A DNA stretch of 64,000 bases. It comes from Kineococcus aurantiacus. Its GTDB lineage: Bacteria; Actinomycetota; Actinomycetes; Actinomycetales; Kineococcaceae. Positions 41,800-50,438 of the stretch are shown one piece after another. The position numbers and the translations under genes are program-made. The stretch covers positions 1,984,001-2,048,000 of the forward strand of contig NZ_JACCBB010000001.1 in the NCBI RefSeq assembly GCF_013409345.1, in the 5' to 3' direction. The notes below the pieces were generated by a model. That model was not told where the DNA came from, searched no databases, and was given only the letters and a program-made list of their open reading frames with translations. Within the stretch, counting starts at the first letter, position 1. Each line of letters opens with the position of its first letter.

Positions 41800-42642
41800 T
41801 CACCCCGGTGGCGCGGGCGGGCCCGGCTGGCAGTGCGGGCACCACCACGTCCGGCGCTGCTCGGGGTCCCCGGGGACCTCCGCGCGCACCTGCACCGTCG
41901 TCCCGCAGCGCAGGCACGGCTTGCCCGCCCGGCCCGACACCCAGTGCTGCCGCCCCGGCCGGGTGTCGCCCGTCGTGACCTGCGGCGCCCCGGACGGGCC
42001 GACGGAGAACGTCAGCAGCTTCACGGCCAGCCGCACGAGCGGCTCCAGGCCGATCTCCCCGACCGGCGTCCACGGCGACCGGCCGCGCAGGAAGCACAGC
42101 TCGTCGGCCCACAGGTTCCCCAGGCCCGCGAGGTTGCGCTGGTCCAGCAGCGCGGCCTTCAGCCCCCGCTCGGGACGGCGGGCCAGGTTCGCCACGGCGG
42201 CCGCGACCCGGTCGTCCACGGTGCGGGAGGCGTCGAGCAGGTCCGGGCCCAGGTGCCCCACCACGTCACCCTCCCGGTCGGTCGGCAGGAGCTCCACGAC
42301 GGGCATCCGCAGCGCCAGCGCGGTCGGGCCGTCGGTGGCCAGCAGCACCCGCACGTCCGGCCACAACCGGGCCGGTGGCCGCTTGCCGGGCCCGAGCACC
42401 GTCCACTCCCCGTCCATGCGCAGGTGGGTGTGCAGGGTCGTGGGCCCGGGCAGGTCGCTGTCGGCCGGGTCGAAGCGCGTCAGCAGGTGCTTGCCGCGCG
42501 AGACGGTCCCCGCGATGCGCGCGCCCCGCAGGTCGGCCGTCGCGAAGCGGGGGACGCGCAGGTCGCTGCGCCGGACCGCCAGGCCGGTCAGCCGGGCGTC
42601 GAGCCTGCGGGCCAGCAGGAAGACGGTGTCACCTTCGGGCAC
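41800..42642 (-). CDS. Fpg/Nei-family DNA glycosylase (endonuclease VIII type)
   Basis: A 280-residue base-excision repair enzyme. The mature N-terminus after Met removal is PEGD, giving the Pro nucleophile and Glu of the Fpg/Nei family; GKHLLTRF follows, then the H2TH domain (LKAALLDQRNLAGLGNLWADELCF) and a C-terminal zinc finger (CLRCGTTV and CPHCQ). PEGDTV is typical of Nei2 of actinobacteria, which removes oxidised pyrimidines. It converges with no operon partner and is divergent from a PD40-like gene. Confidence 0.92.
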   Translation of the reverse strand: MPEGDTVFLLARRLDARLTGLAVRRSDLRVPRFATADLRGARIAGTVSRGKHLLTRFDPADSDLPGPTTLHTHLRMDGEWTVLGPGKRPPARLWPDVRVLLATDGPTALALRMPVVELLPTDREGDVVGHLGPDLLDASRTVDDRVAAAVANLARRPERGLKAALLDQRNLAGLGNLWADELCFLRGRSPWTPVGEIGLEPLVRLAVKLLTFSVGPSGAPQVTTGDTRPGRQHWVSGRAGKPCLRCGTTVQVRAEVPGDPEQRRTWWCPHCQPGPPAPPG

Positions 42643-42731
42643 CGGCCCACCGTGCCGGACGGCGGGAGCCCGCGCACGGGGAGCGCCACCCGACGACTGG
42701 CTGGACCGGACCGGTGGGGTGAAGCTGAGGC

Positions 42732-43976
42732 ATGAGCTCGCGCCGGCTACCCCTCGTCGTGGCGTTCTGCGTCCTCCTCGTCGGGGTCGCCACCGTCCTG
42801 GCGTTCGCGGCGCTCCCCTCGCACCGCCGCGCGGCGGCCCGCGCGACCGTCCCGCAGGAGCTCCCCGGCCCCAGCCGGATGACGGCCGCGCTGGCCACCA
42901 ACCCCGTGGGCCGCGCGCTCGTCCTGTACCGGCAGGGGACCGGGCCGATGGTCGGCGACCTGCCGCGCACCGTCGTGGTGGGCGACGACGGCGGCACCGT
43001 CCGCCGGCTCACCACCGGGACCGTCACGACGCGCCCGCCGGCCCGCGCGGCGCGCCCGGTCCCGGTGAGCCTGTCCCCCGACGGCCGCACGGTCGCGGTC
43101 GGGACGCGGCGCACGACCACCGGGGGTTCGGAGGTCGCGCTCGTCGACGTGGGCACGGGCCAGACCCGCGAGCACGTGGTCCCCGGGGCGCCGGGCGTCG
43201 TGCCCCTGGCGTGGAGCCCGGACAGCAGGCGGCTGGCCTACGTGGGGGCGGACGCCACGACGGCCGACCCCGCCGGCCCGCTGTTCGTGTTCGACGTCGG
43301 CACCCGCCGCGCGACGGCCGTCCCGGGGGCCGGGGACGTCGCCGCGGCCGCGTTCTCCCCCGACGGTTCCCGGCTGGCCCTGCAGGCGCCGGGTGCGGAC
43401 GTCCTGCGCGTCGTCGACCCGGCCACGGGGGCCGGGGACGACCTGCCCGTCCCGGCCGGAGAGACCCTGTCCGGCGGGGCGGCCTGGTCGCCGGACGGGC
43501 AGCTCATCGCCGTCTCCGACGCCGGCCGGCGGCTGGACTTCGTCCCCACCGCCCCCGGCCGGTCCGCTCCCCCGCCCGTGACCGGCCGCGGCGACGTCCT
43601 CGGGTGGCTGTCCGGTGACGTCGTCGTGCACGAGGCCGCGACGGGCGGGGTGAGCGGCGGGGAGCCGGGGCTGGTCCGGGTCGAGCGCACGGACGTCCGC
43701 ACGAGCGCGTCGTCGTCGTTCTTCGCGGTGCCGACGGGCGCCGGGGGGTACGCGGTGTCGGACCTGTCCCTGGCCACGGCCCTGCTGCCGCGGGCGGTCC
43801 CGGTGGCGTCGGTGGACGTCGACCGCGGGCCGTGGCCGCTGCCCCTGCGGATCACGCTGGTCGTGGGGGCGGCGCTGCTGTCGCTGCCGGCGACCGTCGG
43901 CCTGCGCCGGCGCCACGAGGAGTTCCAGCGGCTGTCGGCCGTGCCGGAGTGGGCCCGCGACCCCAGCCGGGGATGA
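42732..43976 (+). CDS. Membrane-anchored beta-propeller (PD40-like) protein
   Basis: A 414-residue protein: an N-terminal signal-anchor helix (PLVVAFCVLLVGVATVLAFAAL), an extracytoplasmic region with repeated LSPDGRTVAVG, WSPDSRRLAYVG, FSPDGSRLALQ and WSPDGQLIAVSD, the signature of WD40/TolB-like PD40 blades, and a C-terminal membrane helix near 375-395 with a short cytoplasmic end. No catalytic residues seen. Such proteins bind partners or sense surfaces; the role is unknown. It is followed after 64 bp by a secreted protein in the same direction. Confidence 0.72.
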   Translation: MSSRRLPLVVAFCVLLVGVATVLAFAALPSHRRAAARATVPQELPGPSRMTAALATNPVGRALVLYRQGTGPMVGDLPRTVVVGDDGGTVRRLTTGTVTTRPPARAARPVPVSLSPDGRTVAVGTRRTTTGGSEVALVDVGTGQTREHVVPGAPGVVPLAWSPDSRRLAYVGADATTADPAGPLFVFDVGTRRATAVPGAGDVAAAAFSPDGSRLALQAPGADVLRVVDPATGAGDDLPVPAGETLSGGAAWSPDGQLIAVSDAGRRLDFVPTAPGRSAPPPVTGRGDVLGWLSGDVVVHEAATGGVSGGEPGLVRVERTDVRTSASSSFFAVPTGAGGYAVSDLSLATALLPRAVPVASVDVDRGPWPLPLRITLVVGAALLSLPATVGLRRRHEEFQRLSAVPEWARDPSRG

Positions 43977-44040
43977 GTTCGCCGTCCCTTCGCCCCGGCG
44001 TCACCGGGTGGTCCCCGCCACCCTCCTAGTTTCGTGCGCT

Positions 44041-45087
44041 GTGAGGAGAAGCCTCGCCGCCCTCGTCGCGGCCACCGTCCTGGTCCCCGTCACCGCCGTC
44101 ACCGCGGCCTCCGCCGCGCCCTCCCCCTCCGCCACGCGCGCCGCCCCCGCCCGGTGCAGCGCCTCCGTGGCGCTCAGCGGGTTCTCCGACCGGCTCGACG
44201 AGACGACCTCCGGCGGGCAGCCCGTCGCGGGCCTGTCCGCGCTGGGCCGCACCTCCGACGGGTCGCTGCTGGCCCTGTCGGACCGCTCTCAGCTGTTCAC
44301 CCTCGACGGCACGACCCGCGAACCGGTCGGGGTGGTGGCGCTGCGCGACGAGCAGGGCGGTGAGCTGGACAGCGAGGGTCTCGTCGTCGACCGCGACGGC
44401 ACGCTGTGGGTGTCCTCGGAGGTGGGCCCGGCGATCCGGCACCACGCCCGCGACGGGCGGGTCCTGGGCAGCCTGGAGGTCCCCGCCGACTTCCGCACCG
44501 CCCCGCGGGGCCGGGCGCAGGAGAACCTGTCCCTGGAGAGCCTGACGCTGTCGGCGGACGGGCTGACGCTGTTCTCCGGCCTGGAGCAGGGGCTCGTCGG
44601 CGACCCCGACCGCGAGGTCCGCCTCCAGACCTGGCACCGCGCGGCGCTGGACGCGCCGTTCGAGCCGGGCGCGCAGTACGCCTACCAGGTGGACCCCGGC
44701 CTGGGGGTCCCCGAGGTCGCCGCGACGCCCGACGGGCGGCTGCTGGTCCTGGAGCGGGAGTTCCTCGCGCAGGTCGGGAACACCGTGCGGCTGTACGTCA
44801 CCGACCCCGCGACCGGCACCGACGTCAGCGCGGTCCCCGTGCTGACCGGGGACGAGGCGCTGCCCAAGACGCTGCTGGCCGACCTCGTCACCTGCCCGGC
44901 GCTGGGCGCGACGGCCGAGCAGCCGCAGCTGAACCCGTTGCTGGACAACGTCGAGGGCATGACGGTCCTGGCCAACCAGGGCGACCGGCGGCTGTCGGTG
45001 CTGCTGGTCAGCGACGACAACGAGCGCCCCACGCAGACGACGCGGCTGTACGACCTGGCCGTGACGCTGCCCGTCCGCGCGGGCTGA
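44041..45087 (+). CDS. Secreted esterase-like/phytase-like protein
   Basis: A 348-residue exported protein with a signal peptide (RRSLAALVAATVLVPVTAVTAASA) and an esterase-like phytase-type beta-propeller domain: FSDRLDETTSGGQPVAGLSALGRT, LLALSDR, EQGGELDSEGLVVDRDGTLWVSSEVGPAIR, ENLSLESLTLSADG and NPLLDNVEGM. Enzymes of this family act on phosphate esters in the cell envelope or medium; substrate is uncertain. GTG at 44041 was preferred to the upstream ATG at 44008 because it begins the basic n-region of the signal. Confidence 0.82.
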   Translation: MRRSLAALVAATVLVPVTAVTAASAAPSPSATRAAPARCSASVALSGFSDRLDETTSGGQPVAGLSALGRTSDGSLLALSDRSQLFTLDGTTREPVGVVALRDEQGGELDSEGLVVDRDGTLWVSSEVGPAIRHHARDGRVLGSLEVPADFRTAPRGRAQENLSLESLTLSADGLTLFSGLEQGLVGDPDREVRLQTWHRAALDAPFEPGAQYAYQVDPGLGVPEVAATPDGRLLVLEREFLAQVGNTVRLYVTDPATGTDVSAVPVLTGDEALPKTLLADLVTCPALGATAEQPQLNPLLDNVEGMTVLANQGDRRLSVLLVSDDNERPTQTTRLYDLAVTLPVRAG

Positions 45088-45099
45088 GCGGCGGCCGGG

Positions 45100-46173
45100 T
45101 CAGGAGACGGAGAAGCGGAACTCGGTGACGCTGCTGAACTCCTCGCCCGGCAGCAGCACCGTCGTCGGGAACTCCGGGTGGTTGGGGGCGTCCGGGAAGG
45201 CCTGGGTCTCCAGCGCGAGCCCGGCGCGCGGCCCGTACGTCGCGCCCGCCTTGCCGACGAGCGTCCCGGCCAGCGAACCGCCCGTGAAGAACTGGACGCC
45301 CGGCTGGTCGGTCCACACCTCCAGGGTGCGGCCGGAGACGGGTTCGTGGACCCGCGCCGCGAACGTCGCCCCCCGCCGGCCGCCGGGGACGTCGGCGAGC
45401 ACGTAGCAGTGGTCGAAACCCTTGCCGAGGACGAGCTGCTCGTCGTCGGCGTCGACGCGGTACCCGACGGGGACGGCCTCGCGCAGGTCGAACGGCGTGC
45501 CCTCGACGGCGCGGAACTCCCCCGTCGGCAGGCCCGTCGGGTCCAGCGGCAGGAACGTGTCGGCGGCGACCTGCACGAGGTGGGCGTCGACCGTCCCCGA
45601 CCCGTCGCCCGCCAGGTTCCAGTAGGCGTGGTTGGTGAGGTTCAGGACGGTCGTCGCGTCCGTGGTCGCCTCGTACTCCACCGTCAGCCGCCCCCCGTGC
45701 AGCACGTACGTGACGTGCACCGACAGCGCCCCGGGGAACCCGTTGTCGCCGTCGGGGCTGAGCAGCGAGAACCGGACGCCGCAGGCGCCCTCGACGGGGT
45801 GGGCGCTCCACCGGGCCTCCGAGAACGGGTGCGGCCCACCGTGGATCGCGTTGCCCCGGTCGGTCGGGGGGATCTGGACGGCCTGCCCGTCCAGGACGAA
45901 CGCGCCGCCGGCGATGCGGTTGGCGAACCGGCCGATCGTGGCCCCGAAGGAGCGGCCCTTGCCGGTGTAGGGGGCGAGGTCGGCGAACCCGAGCGCGACG
46001 TCGGCGCGGACGCCGTCGCGGTCGGGGGCCCGCACGGACTGGATGCGCGCGCCGTGCTCGACGAGCCCGACCGCCACCGTCCCGTCGTCCAGGACCCAGC
46101 GCCCGACGGGTGTCCCGTCCTCCAGCCGGCCCCAGTTCTCCTCGACCGCCACCGAACCCACGGAGTGCTCCAC
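45100..46173 (-). CDS. galM: Aldose 1-epimerase
   Basis: A 357-residue mutarotase interconverting alpha and beta forms of hexoses such as galactose or glucose. The family motifs are all seen: GRFANRIAGG (Arg), AIHGGPH (His), LNLTNHAYWNL (catalytic His), DHCYVL and ALETQAFPDAPNHPEFP (catalytic Glu in LETQ). Length is typical. It is eleven bases upstream of the secreted protein end in convergent layout and 10 bp downstream of a small membrane protein in the same direction, without obvious functional link. Confidence 0.93.
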   Translation of the reverse strand: MEHSVGSVAVEENWGRLEDGTPVGRWVLDDGTVAVGLVEHGARIQSVRAPDRDGVRADVALGFADLAPYTGKGRSFGATIGRFANRIAGGAFVLDGQAVQIPPTDRGNAIHGGPHPFSEARWSAHPVEGACGVRFSLLSPDGDNGFPGALSVHVTYVLHGGRLTVEYEATTDATTVLNLTNHAYWNLAGDGSGTVDAHLVQVAADTFLPLDPTGLPTGEFRAVEGTPFDLREAVPVGYRVDADDEQLVLGKGFDHCYVLADVPGGRRGATFAARVHEPVSGRTLEVWTDQPGVQFFTGGSLAGTLVGKAGATYGPRAGLALETQAFPDAPNHPEFPTTVLLPGEEFSSVTEFRFSVS

Positions 46174-46183
46174 GGACCGGACG

Positions 46184-46486
46184 CTACCGGGACCGGCCGC
46201 AGCCGTCGCCGTGGAGGGCCGCGCGGACGACCGCGCTGACGGCGACGCCGGAACCGGCGAGCACGAGGACGCCCGCGGCCCAGTACCTCCAGTCCCAGGC
46301 GAGGCCGAACAGCTCGTGCAGCCCGACGGCGACGGCGACGGCGGCGAGGGCGAGCCCGCCGAGGACGGCGCCCACGTTCGGGCCGCGCGGAGCGGCCGGG
46401 CGGGGGGTCGTGCGGGGGGTCGGGTCGGGGGTCGGGTCGGGGGTCGGGTCGGGGGTCGGGTCGGGGGTGGTGCCGGTGGCGTTCAC
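46184..46486 (-). CDS. Small membrane protein with PDPT repeat tail
   Basis: A 100-residue protein with an N-terminal Pro/Asp/Thr repeat ((PDPT)4) encoded by four perfect 12-bp repeats, followed by two hydrophobic segments (GAVLGGLALAAVAVAVGLHELFG and YWAAGVLVLAGSGVAVSAVV) and a short basic end. I do not recognise it. It overlaps the PspC gene by four bases, so it is expressed with it. Repeat number is likely to vary between strains. Confidence 0.72.
   Translation of the reverse strand: MNATGTTPDPTPDPTPDPTPDPTPRTTPRPAAPRGPNVGAVLGGLALAAVAVAVGLHELFGLAWDWRYWAAGVLVLAGSGVAVSAVVRAALHGDGCGRSR
46419..46466. repeat. 12-bp tandem repeat, four perfect copies
   Basis: The plus-strand unit GTCGGGTCGGGG occurs four times in a row and encodes Pro-Asp-Pro-Thr on the minus strand within the preceding gene. 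Being a multiple of three, copy change would alter protein length without frameshift. Confidence 0.9.
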
Positions 46487-47898
46487 GGCTGCTCCAGGGT
46501 GGTCGAACCGGCTGCGCCGACGCGGACCTCACCGGCCCACGTCGCGGCCCGCAGCCCGGGGGTCCCGGCCGGGACGGTCCAGTCGTCGGGGTCGTCGCCG
46601 CGGACCTGGACGGCGTCGGCGAGGGCGCGGGCGCCGGGGCCGACGGCCAGGACGGTGCGCACGTCCAGCCCGCCCCGCACGACGTCCGCCCCGTCCCGCT
46701 GCTCCGCGCCGGCCTGCGCGCCGACCTCGACGACGTCGTCGCCCTCGGCCCAGCGCAGGGACCCGGCCAAGACGGTGACGTCGACGAGCAGCGTGGCGTC
46801 CGGGGGGACGACCACGTCGAGCCGGCCGGCGGCCACGGTGGCGGTCGCGTCCCCGTCGAGGCGGCCGGGGTCGACGGTCAGCAGCCCGACGGCCGAGCTC
46901 AGCCCCTCCTCGGCACCGGCCGTCGCGGTGGGCGTCCACGCGCGGTCCACCTGCCACGTCCACTGCGACGACGGCGGCACGACGGAGGTGGCGACGGCGC
47001 ACAGCGCCAGCGGCCAGGCCAGCCCGACGAGGGCGGTGCGCCGTCCGCGCAGGCCGGCCACGACGGCGCCGAGGCCCAGGACGACGACGGGGGCGGCCAG
47101 CGCGAGCGGCAGGGTGCGGCCGGGCGGGTCGGTGAGCAGGCCGGCGACGAGGACACCGCCGGCGGCGAGCAGCGCGAGGCCGACCACCGCGGCCCCCAGC
47201 AGCGGGGAGCCCGGGCGCTGCCGGGCGCGGGCGCGCTCGGCCTGCTCGCGGGCCCTCTCCCGGGCCTCCTCGGCCTTGCGGTGAGCCTCCTCCCGGGCGA
47301 GCTCGGCGGCCGCGCGGGCCGTGGCGCGGGCTTCCTCGCGGGCCGCGGCGCGCCGCTCGGTGGGCGAGCCGAAACCCGCCTGGGGTTCGCTCACCGCGCG
47401 CGGCGCAGCGGTCTCCTTGACGAGCGAGACCGGCCGGGTGGGCGGCACGCGGCGGGGGACGGTGAAACCGCGCAGCAGCCACCAGCCGAGGAGGGCGACC
47501 AGACCGGTGACGAGGAAACCCCAGCCGGGGCCGCGCCACTCGGCGTTGAAGGCCCCCAGGAGGGTGCGGGGCAGGGACAGGTCGGCGACGACGAGCGCGC
47601 CGGACAGCCAGGCGGCGCCGGACACGTCGCCGCGCAGGACGGCCTCGGCCTCGATGCGGCCCCCGGCCTCGGGGCGGCCGTCGGGCAGCAGCAGCCAGCA
47701 GGCGCCGTACAGCGCCAGCCCCAGCCCGCCCACGGCGGTCAGCGCGACGAGGACCCCGCGGACCAGCAGCGGGTCCACGTCGAGGCGTTCGGCCAGGCCC
47801 CCGCAGATGCCCGCGAACCACCGGTCCTGCGAGCGCTGGACGCCGCAGGAGCGGACGGCCGCGAAGACCTTCGCGTCCTGGCGCGTCGGGGTGCTCAC
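46483..47898 (-). CDS. PspC-domain membrane protein
   Basis: A 471-residue protein: an N-terminal PspC domain (QDRWFAGICGGLAERLDVDPLLVRGVLVALTAVGGLGLALYGACWLLLPD), then several helices, a charged Ala/Arg/Glu coiled-coil (PTERRAAAREEARATARAAAELAREEAHRKAEEA, residues 200-245), more helices, and a C-terminal DUF2154-like beta region (GRLDVVVPPDATLLVDVTVLAGSLRW). PspC proteins belong to envelope-stress circuits. It overlaps the PDPT-repeat protein by four bases; a second PspC gene lies 42 bp upstream. Confidence 0.85.
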   Translation of the reverse strand: MSTPTRQDAKVFAAVRSCGVQRSQDRWFAGICGGLAERLDVDPLLVRGVLVALTAVGGLGLALYGACWLLLPDGRPEAGGRIEAEAVLRGDVSGAAWLSGALVVADLSLPRTLLGAFNAEWRGPGWGFLVTGLVALLGWWLLRGFTVPRRVPPTRPVSLVKETAAPRAVSEPQAGFGSPTERRAAAREEARATARAAAELAREEAHRKAEEARERAREQAERARARQRPGSPLLGAAVVGLALLAAGGVLVAGLLTDPPGRTLPLALAAPVVVLGLGAVVAGLRGRRTALVGLAWPLALCAVATSVVPPSSQWTWQVDRAWTPTATAGAEEGLSSAVGLLTVDPGRLDGDATATVAAGRLDVVVPPDATLLVDVTVLAGSLRWAEGDDVVEVGAQAGAEQRDGADVVRGGLDVRTVLAVGPGARALADAVQVRGDDPDDWTVPAGTPGLRAATWAGEVRVGAAGSTTLEQP

Positions 47899-47939
47899 GG
47901 GTCGACCCTCCCACTCCTCGGTGCGACCGGTGCCCGGGG

Positions 47940-48311
47940 TCAGAAGACCCAGCCGAGCCCGAGCAGGCCGTTGCCCACGACGAGGTCGAGCACGACGAGG
48001 CCGACGGCCAGGACGAGGGCGCCGGAGACGTCACCGCGCTGGACGGCCTGCTGGGCCTCGATGCGGCCGGTGGCGTCGGGCAGCAGCAGCCACGCCAGCC
48101 CGTACAGGCCCAGGCCGATGCCGCCGAACAGCGACAGGACGAGGAACGCGACGCGCACGACGTTCGGGTTCACCCCGGCCCGCTCGGCCACGCCGCCGGC
48201 GACACCGGCGATCCAGCGGTCGCGGCTGCGGACGAGGCGGGTGCGGCGGACCGCGCCGAAGAAGCGGTCGGCGGCGGTGCGGGTGGCGGGTTCGCCGGTG
48301 GTCTCGGTCAT
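47940..48311 (-). CDS. Short PspC-domain membrane protein
   Basis: A 123-residue PspC protein: SRDRWIAGVAGGVAERAGVNPNVVRVAFLVLSLFGGIGLGLYGLAWLLLPD near the start, then a second membrane segment (GALVLAVGLVVLDLVVGNGLLGLGWVF) at the C-terminus. I chose the ATG at 48311, which has GGAGA six bases before it, over an ATG at 48392 with only a weak GGGG. Divergent from a kinase that also has a PspC domain, and probably the first gene of the PspC operon. Confidence 0.82.
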   Translation of the reverse strand: MTETTGEPATRTAADRFFGAVRRTRLVRSRDRWIAGVAGGVAERAGVNPNVVRVAFLVLSLFGGIGLGLYGLAWLLLPDATGRIEAQQAVQRGDVSGALVLAVGLVVLDLVVGNGLLGLGWVF

Positions 48312-48506
48312 CGGGGTCTCCTGGTCGGTGGTGTGCCCGGAACCGTTCGCGGAACCGGCCTTGTCGAAGCTGAGGTGCTCGGTCGAGGTCATGTCCCCAG
48401 ACTGCTCGGCGGGGTGCCCCGGGCACATCGGGGACGACCCTGAGCCGACCCTGAACCCGACCCCCGGGGGATCCCCGGGGGCGCGGCCGCGTGCCACGAT
48501 CGGGGC

Positions 48507-49730
48507 GTGAGCACGCAGACGATCCCGGCGGGGCCGGTGGTCCGCCCGCCGCTGCTGCGGCGGACCGGGCAGCGGCGGGTGGCGGGGGTGGCCGCCGGGG
48601 TCGCCGAGCACACCGGGCTGCCGCCGGCCCGGGTCCGCGCGGCGTTCCTGGCCGCGGTGTTCCTGGGGGGTTTCGGCGTCGTCCTGTACCTCGTCCTGTG
48701 GTTGCTGCTGACCGACGAGGAGCACCTGGAGCTGCCGCCCGCGCAGCGCCCCGACCCGGCCGGGTGGGTGCTGGCCCACCGCAACGCGCTGGTCGGCGTG
48801 GCGCTCGTGGTGGGGGTGGGGCTCGTCCCGGCGATGAACCTCGTGCACGGTTCGGCGCGTTTCGTGGTGCCGCTGCTCATCGGCGGCGCGGGCGTGGTGC
48901 TGGCCTGGAGCCAGCTCGACGCGACGCGGCGGCGCCGGCTCGTGGAGGGGTCGACCGACGGCCGCGGGGCGGTGCTGCGCGTCCTGGTGGGGGCCTCCCT
49001 CGTCGTCGTGGGCGCCGGGCTCGTCGTGGTCCTCGTCGGCGACGTCGGAACGTTCTGGCAGTCGACGCTGGCCGGGGCGGTCGTGCTGGGCGGTGTGGGG
49101 CTGGTCCTGGCGCCGTGGGTGGTGCGGCTGTGGCAGGACCTGGGCGCCGAGCGGGCCGCGCTGGCCCGCGAGCAGCAGCGCGCCGAGTTCGCCGCCCACG
49201 TCCACGACTCGGTGCTGCAGACGCTGGCCCTCATCCAGAAGCGCTCGGCGGACCCCGGGGAGGTCGCCCGGCTGGCCCGCCGCCAGGAACGTGAGCTGCG
49301 GCAGTGGTTGTACGGCGACCACGGCACGGCGGCCGGGACGCTGGGGGCGGCGCTGCGGGCCGCGGCCAGCGAGGTGGAGGACGTCTCGGGGGCCGTCGTG
49401 GAGGTCGTCCTCGTCGGCGACCTGGACAACCGGGAACTGGACCGCGGGCTGTCCGCGTTGGCCCAGGCCGCGCGCGAGGCGCTGCTGAACGCGGGGCGGC
49501 ACGCGGGGGGCACGGTGTCGCTGTACGGGGAGCCGGTGGGCCCGGCGGTGGAGGTGTTCGTGCGCGACCGCGGGCGGGGTTTCGACCTTGACCAGATCCC
49601 CGGCGACCGCCTCGGGGTGCGGGAGTCCATCATCGGCCGCATGCAGCGCGCCGGGGGGTCGGCCTCGATCCGCCGGCCCGCCGACGGCGGCACGGAGGTC
49701 ACGTTGCGGGTTCCGGGGGGGAACGCTTGA
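48507..49730 (+). CDS. PspC-fused NarL-type sensor histidine kinase
   Basis: A 407-residue kinase. Residues 1-75 are a PspC domain (GQRRVAGVAAGVAEHTGLPPARVRAAFLAAVFLGGFGVVLYLVLWLLL), followed by further helices (about five segments to residue 225) and a HisKA_3-type region with the phospho-acceptor His in AAHVHDSVLQTLALIQ, then an HATPase_c domain (ALLNAGRHAGGTVSLYG, DRGRGFDLDQI). It phosphorylates the overlapping response regulator. With the PspC proteins divergent from it, a cell-envelope stress response resembling the actinobacterial PspC/ToxRS-type systems is likely. GTG start. Confidence 0.92.
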   Translation: MSTQTIPAGPVVRPPLLRRTGQRRVAGVAAGVAEHTGLPPARVRAAFLAAVFLGGFGVVLYLVLWLLLTDEEHLELPPAQRPDPAGWVLAHRNALVGVALVVGVGLVPAMNLVHGSARFVVPLLIGGAGVVLAWSQLDATRRRRLVEGSTDGRGAVLRVLVGASLVVVGAGLVVVLVGDVGTFWQSTLAGAVVLGGVGLVLAPWVVRLWQDLGAERAALAREQQRAEFAAHVHDSVLQTLALIQKRSADPGEVARLARRQERELRQWLYGDHGTAAGTLGAALRAAASEVEDVSGAVVEVVLVGDLDNRELDRGLSALAQAAREALLNAGRHAGGTVSLYGEPVGPAVEVFVRDRGRGFDLDQIPGDRLGVRESIIGRMQRAGGSASIRRPADGGTEVTLRVPGGNA

Positions 49731-50413
49731 TCAGGGTCCTGGTCGTCGACGACCACCGCATGGTGCGCTCGGGGGTGCGCGCGGAACTGTCCACCGCGGG
49801 CGACCTGGAGGTCGTGGGCGAGGCCGCCGACGTCGCCGGGGCCGTGGCGGCGGTCGAGCGGTTGCGGCCCGACGTCGTGCTGCTGGACGTCCACCTGCCC
49901 GCGGGCCCGGACGAGAACCCGGCGCCGGGTGCGGGGTCGGGCGGCGCGCAGGTGCTCGCGCGGTCGGCGCACCTGCTGTCCGCGACGCCCCCGGTGCGGT
50001 TCCTGGCGCTGTCGGTGTCCGACGCGGCCGACGACGTCATCGCCGTGATTCGGCGCGGCGCGCGCGGTTACGTCACGAAGACGATCAGCGGGGACGAGCT
50101 GGCGGCGGCCGTGCGCCGCGTCGCCGACGGGGACGCGGTGTTCTCCCCGCGGCTGGCGGGTTTCGTCCTCGACGCGTTCGGCGCGGGGGCCGGGGAGGTC
50201 GCCGCGGCCGACGACGAGCTGGACCGGCTCTCGGCCCGCGAGCGTGAGGTCATGCGGCTCATCGCGCGCGGCTACGCGTACAAGGAGGTCGCGAAGGAGT
50301 TGTTCATCTCCGTCAAGACCGTCGAGACGCACGTGTCGGCGGTGCTGCGCAAGCTGCAGCTGTCCAACCGCAACGAGCTGACCCGGTGGGCGGCGGCGCG
50401 GCGCCTGCTGTGA
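49727..50413 (+). CDS. NarL/LuxR-family response regulator
   Basis: A 228-residue regulator, four bases overlapping the kinase. The receiver has VVDDHRMVRSG, LLDVHLP (acceptor Asp), LALSVSDAAD and VTKTISG; the C-terminal LuxR HTH is LSAREREVMRLIARGYAYKEVAKELFISVKTVETHVSAVLRKL. A 20-residue Gly/Pro-rich insert (PAGPDENPAPGAGSGG) follows the acceptor Asp, unusual for a receiver. Expected to control the nearby PspC operon and possibly itself. Confidence 0.93.
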   Translation: MIRVLVVDDHRMVRSGVRAELSTAGDLEVVGEAADVAGAVAAVERLRPDVVLLDVHLPAGPDENPAPGAGSGGAQVLARSAHLLSATPPVRFLALSVSDAADDVIAVIRRGARGYVTKTISGDELAAAVRRVADGDAVFSPRLAGFVLDAFGAGAGEVAAADDELDRLSAREREVMRLIARGYAYKEVAKELFISVKTVETHVSAVLRKLQLSNRNELTRWAAARRLL

Positions 50414-50438
50414 GGGGCGCGACGGGCTCCGGGGTGCG

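Noticed and set aside
41732-41804. GTTCACC-like heptamers resembling actinobacterial Pho boxes
   Set aside because: The copies at 41756 and 41798 are 42 bp apart, not in the 11-bp direct repeat a Pho box needs, and one lies in the coding end of the Nei-type gene.
48312-48392. Longer start for the short PspC protein
   Set aside because: Only a weak Shine-Dalgarno sequence precedes the ATG at 48392, whereas ATG 48311 has GGAGA at good spacing.
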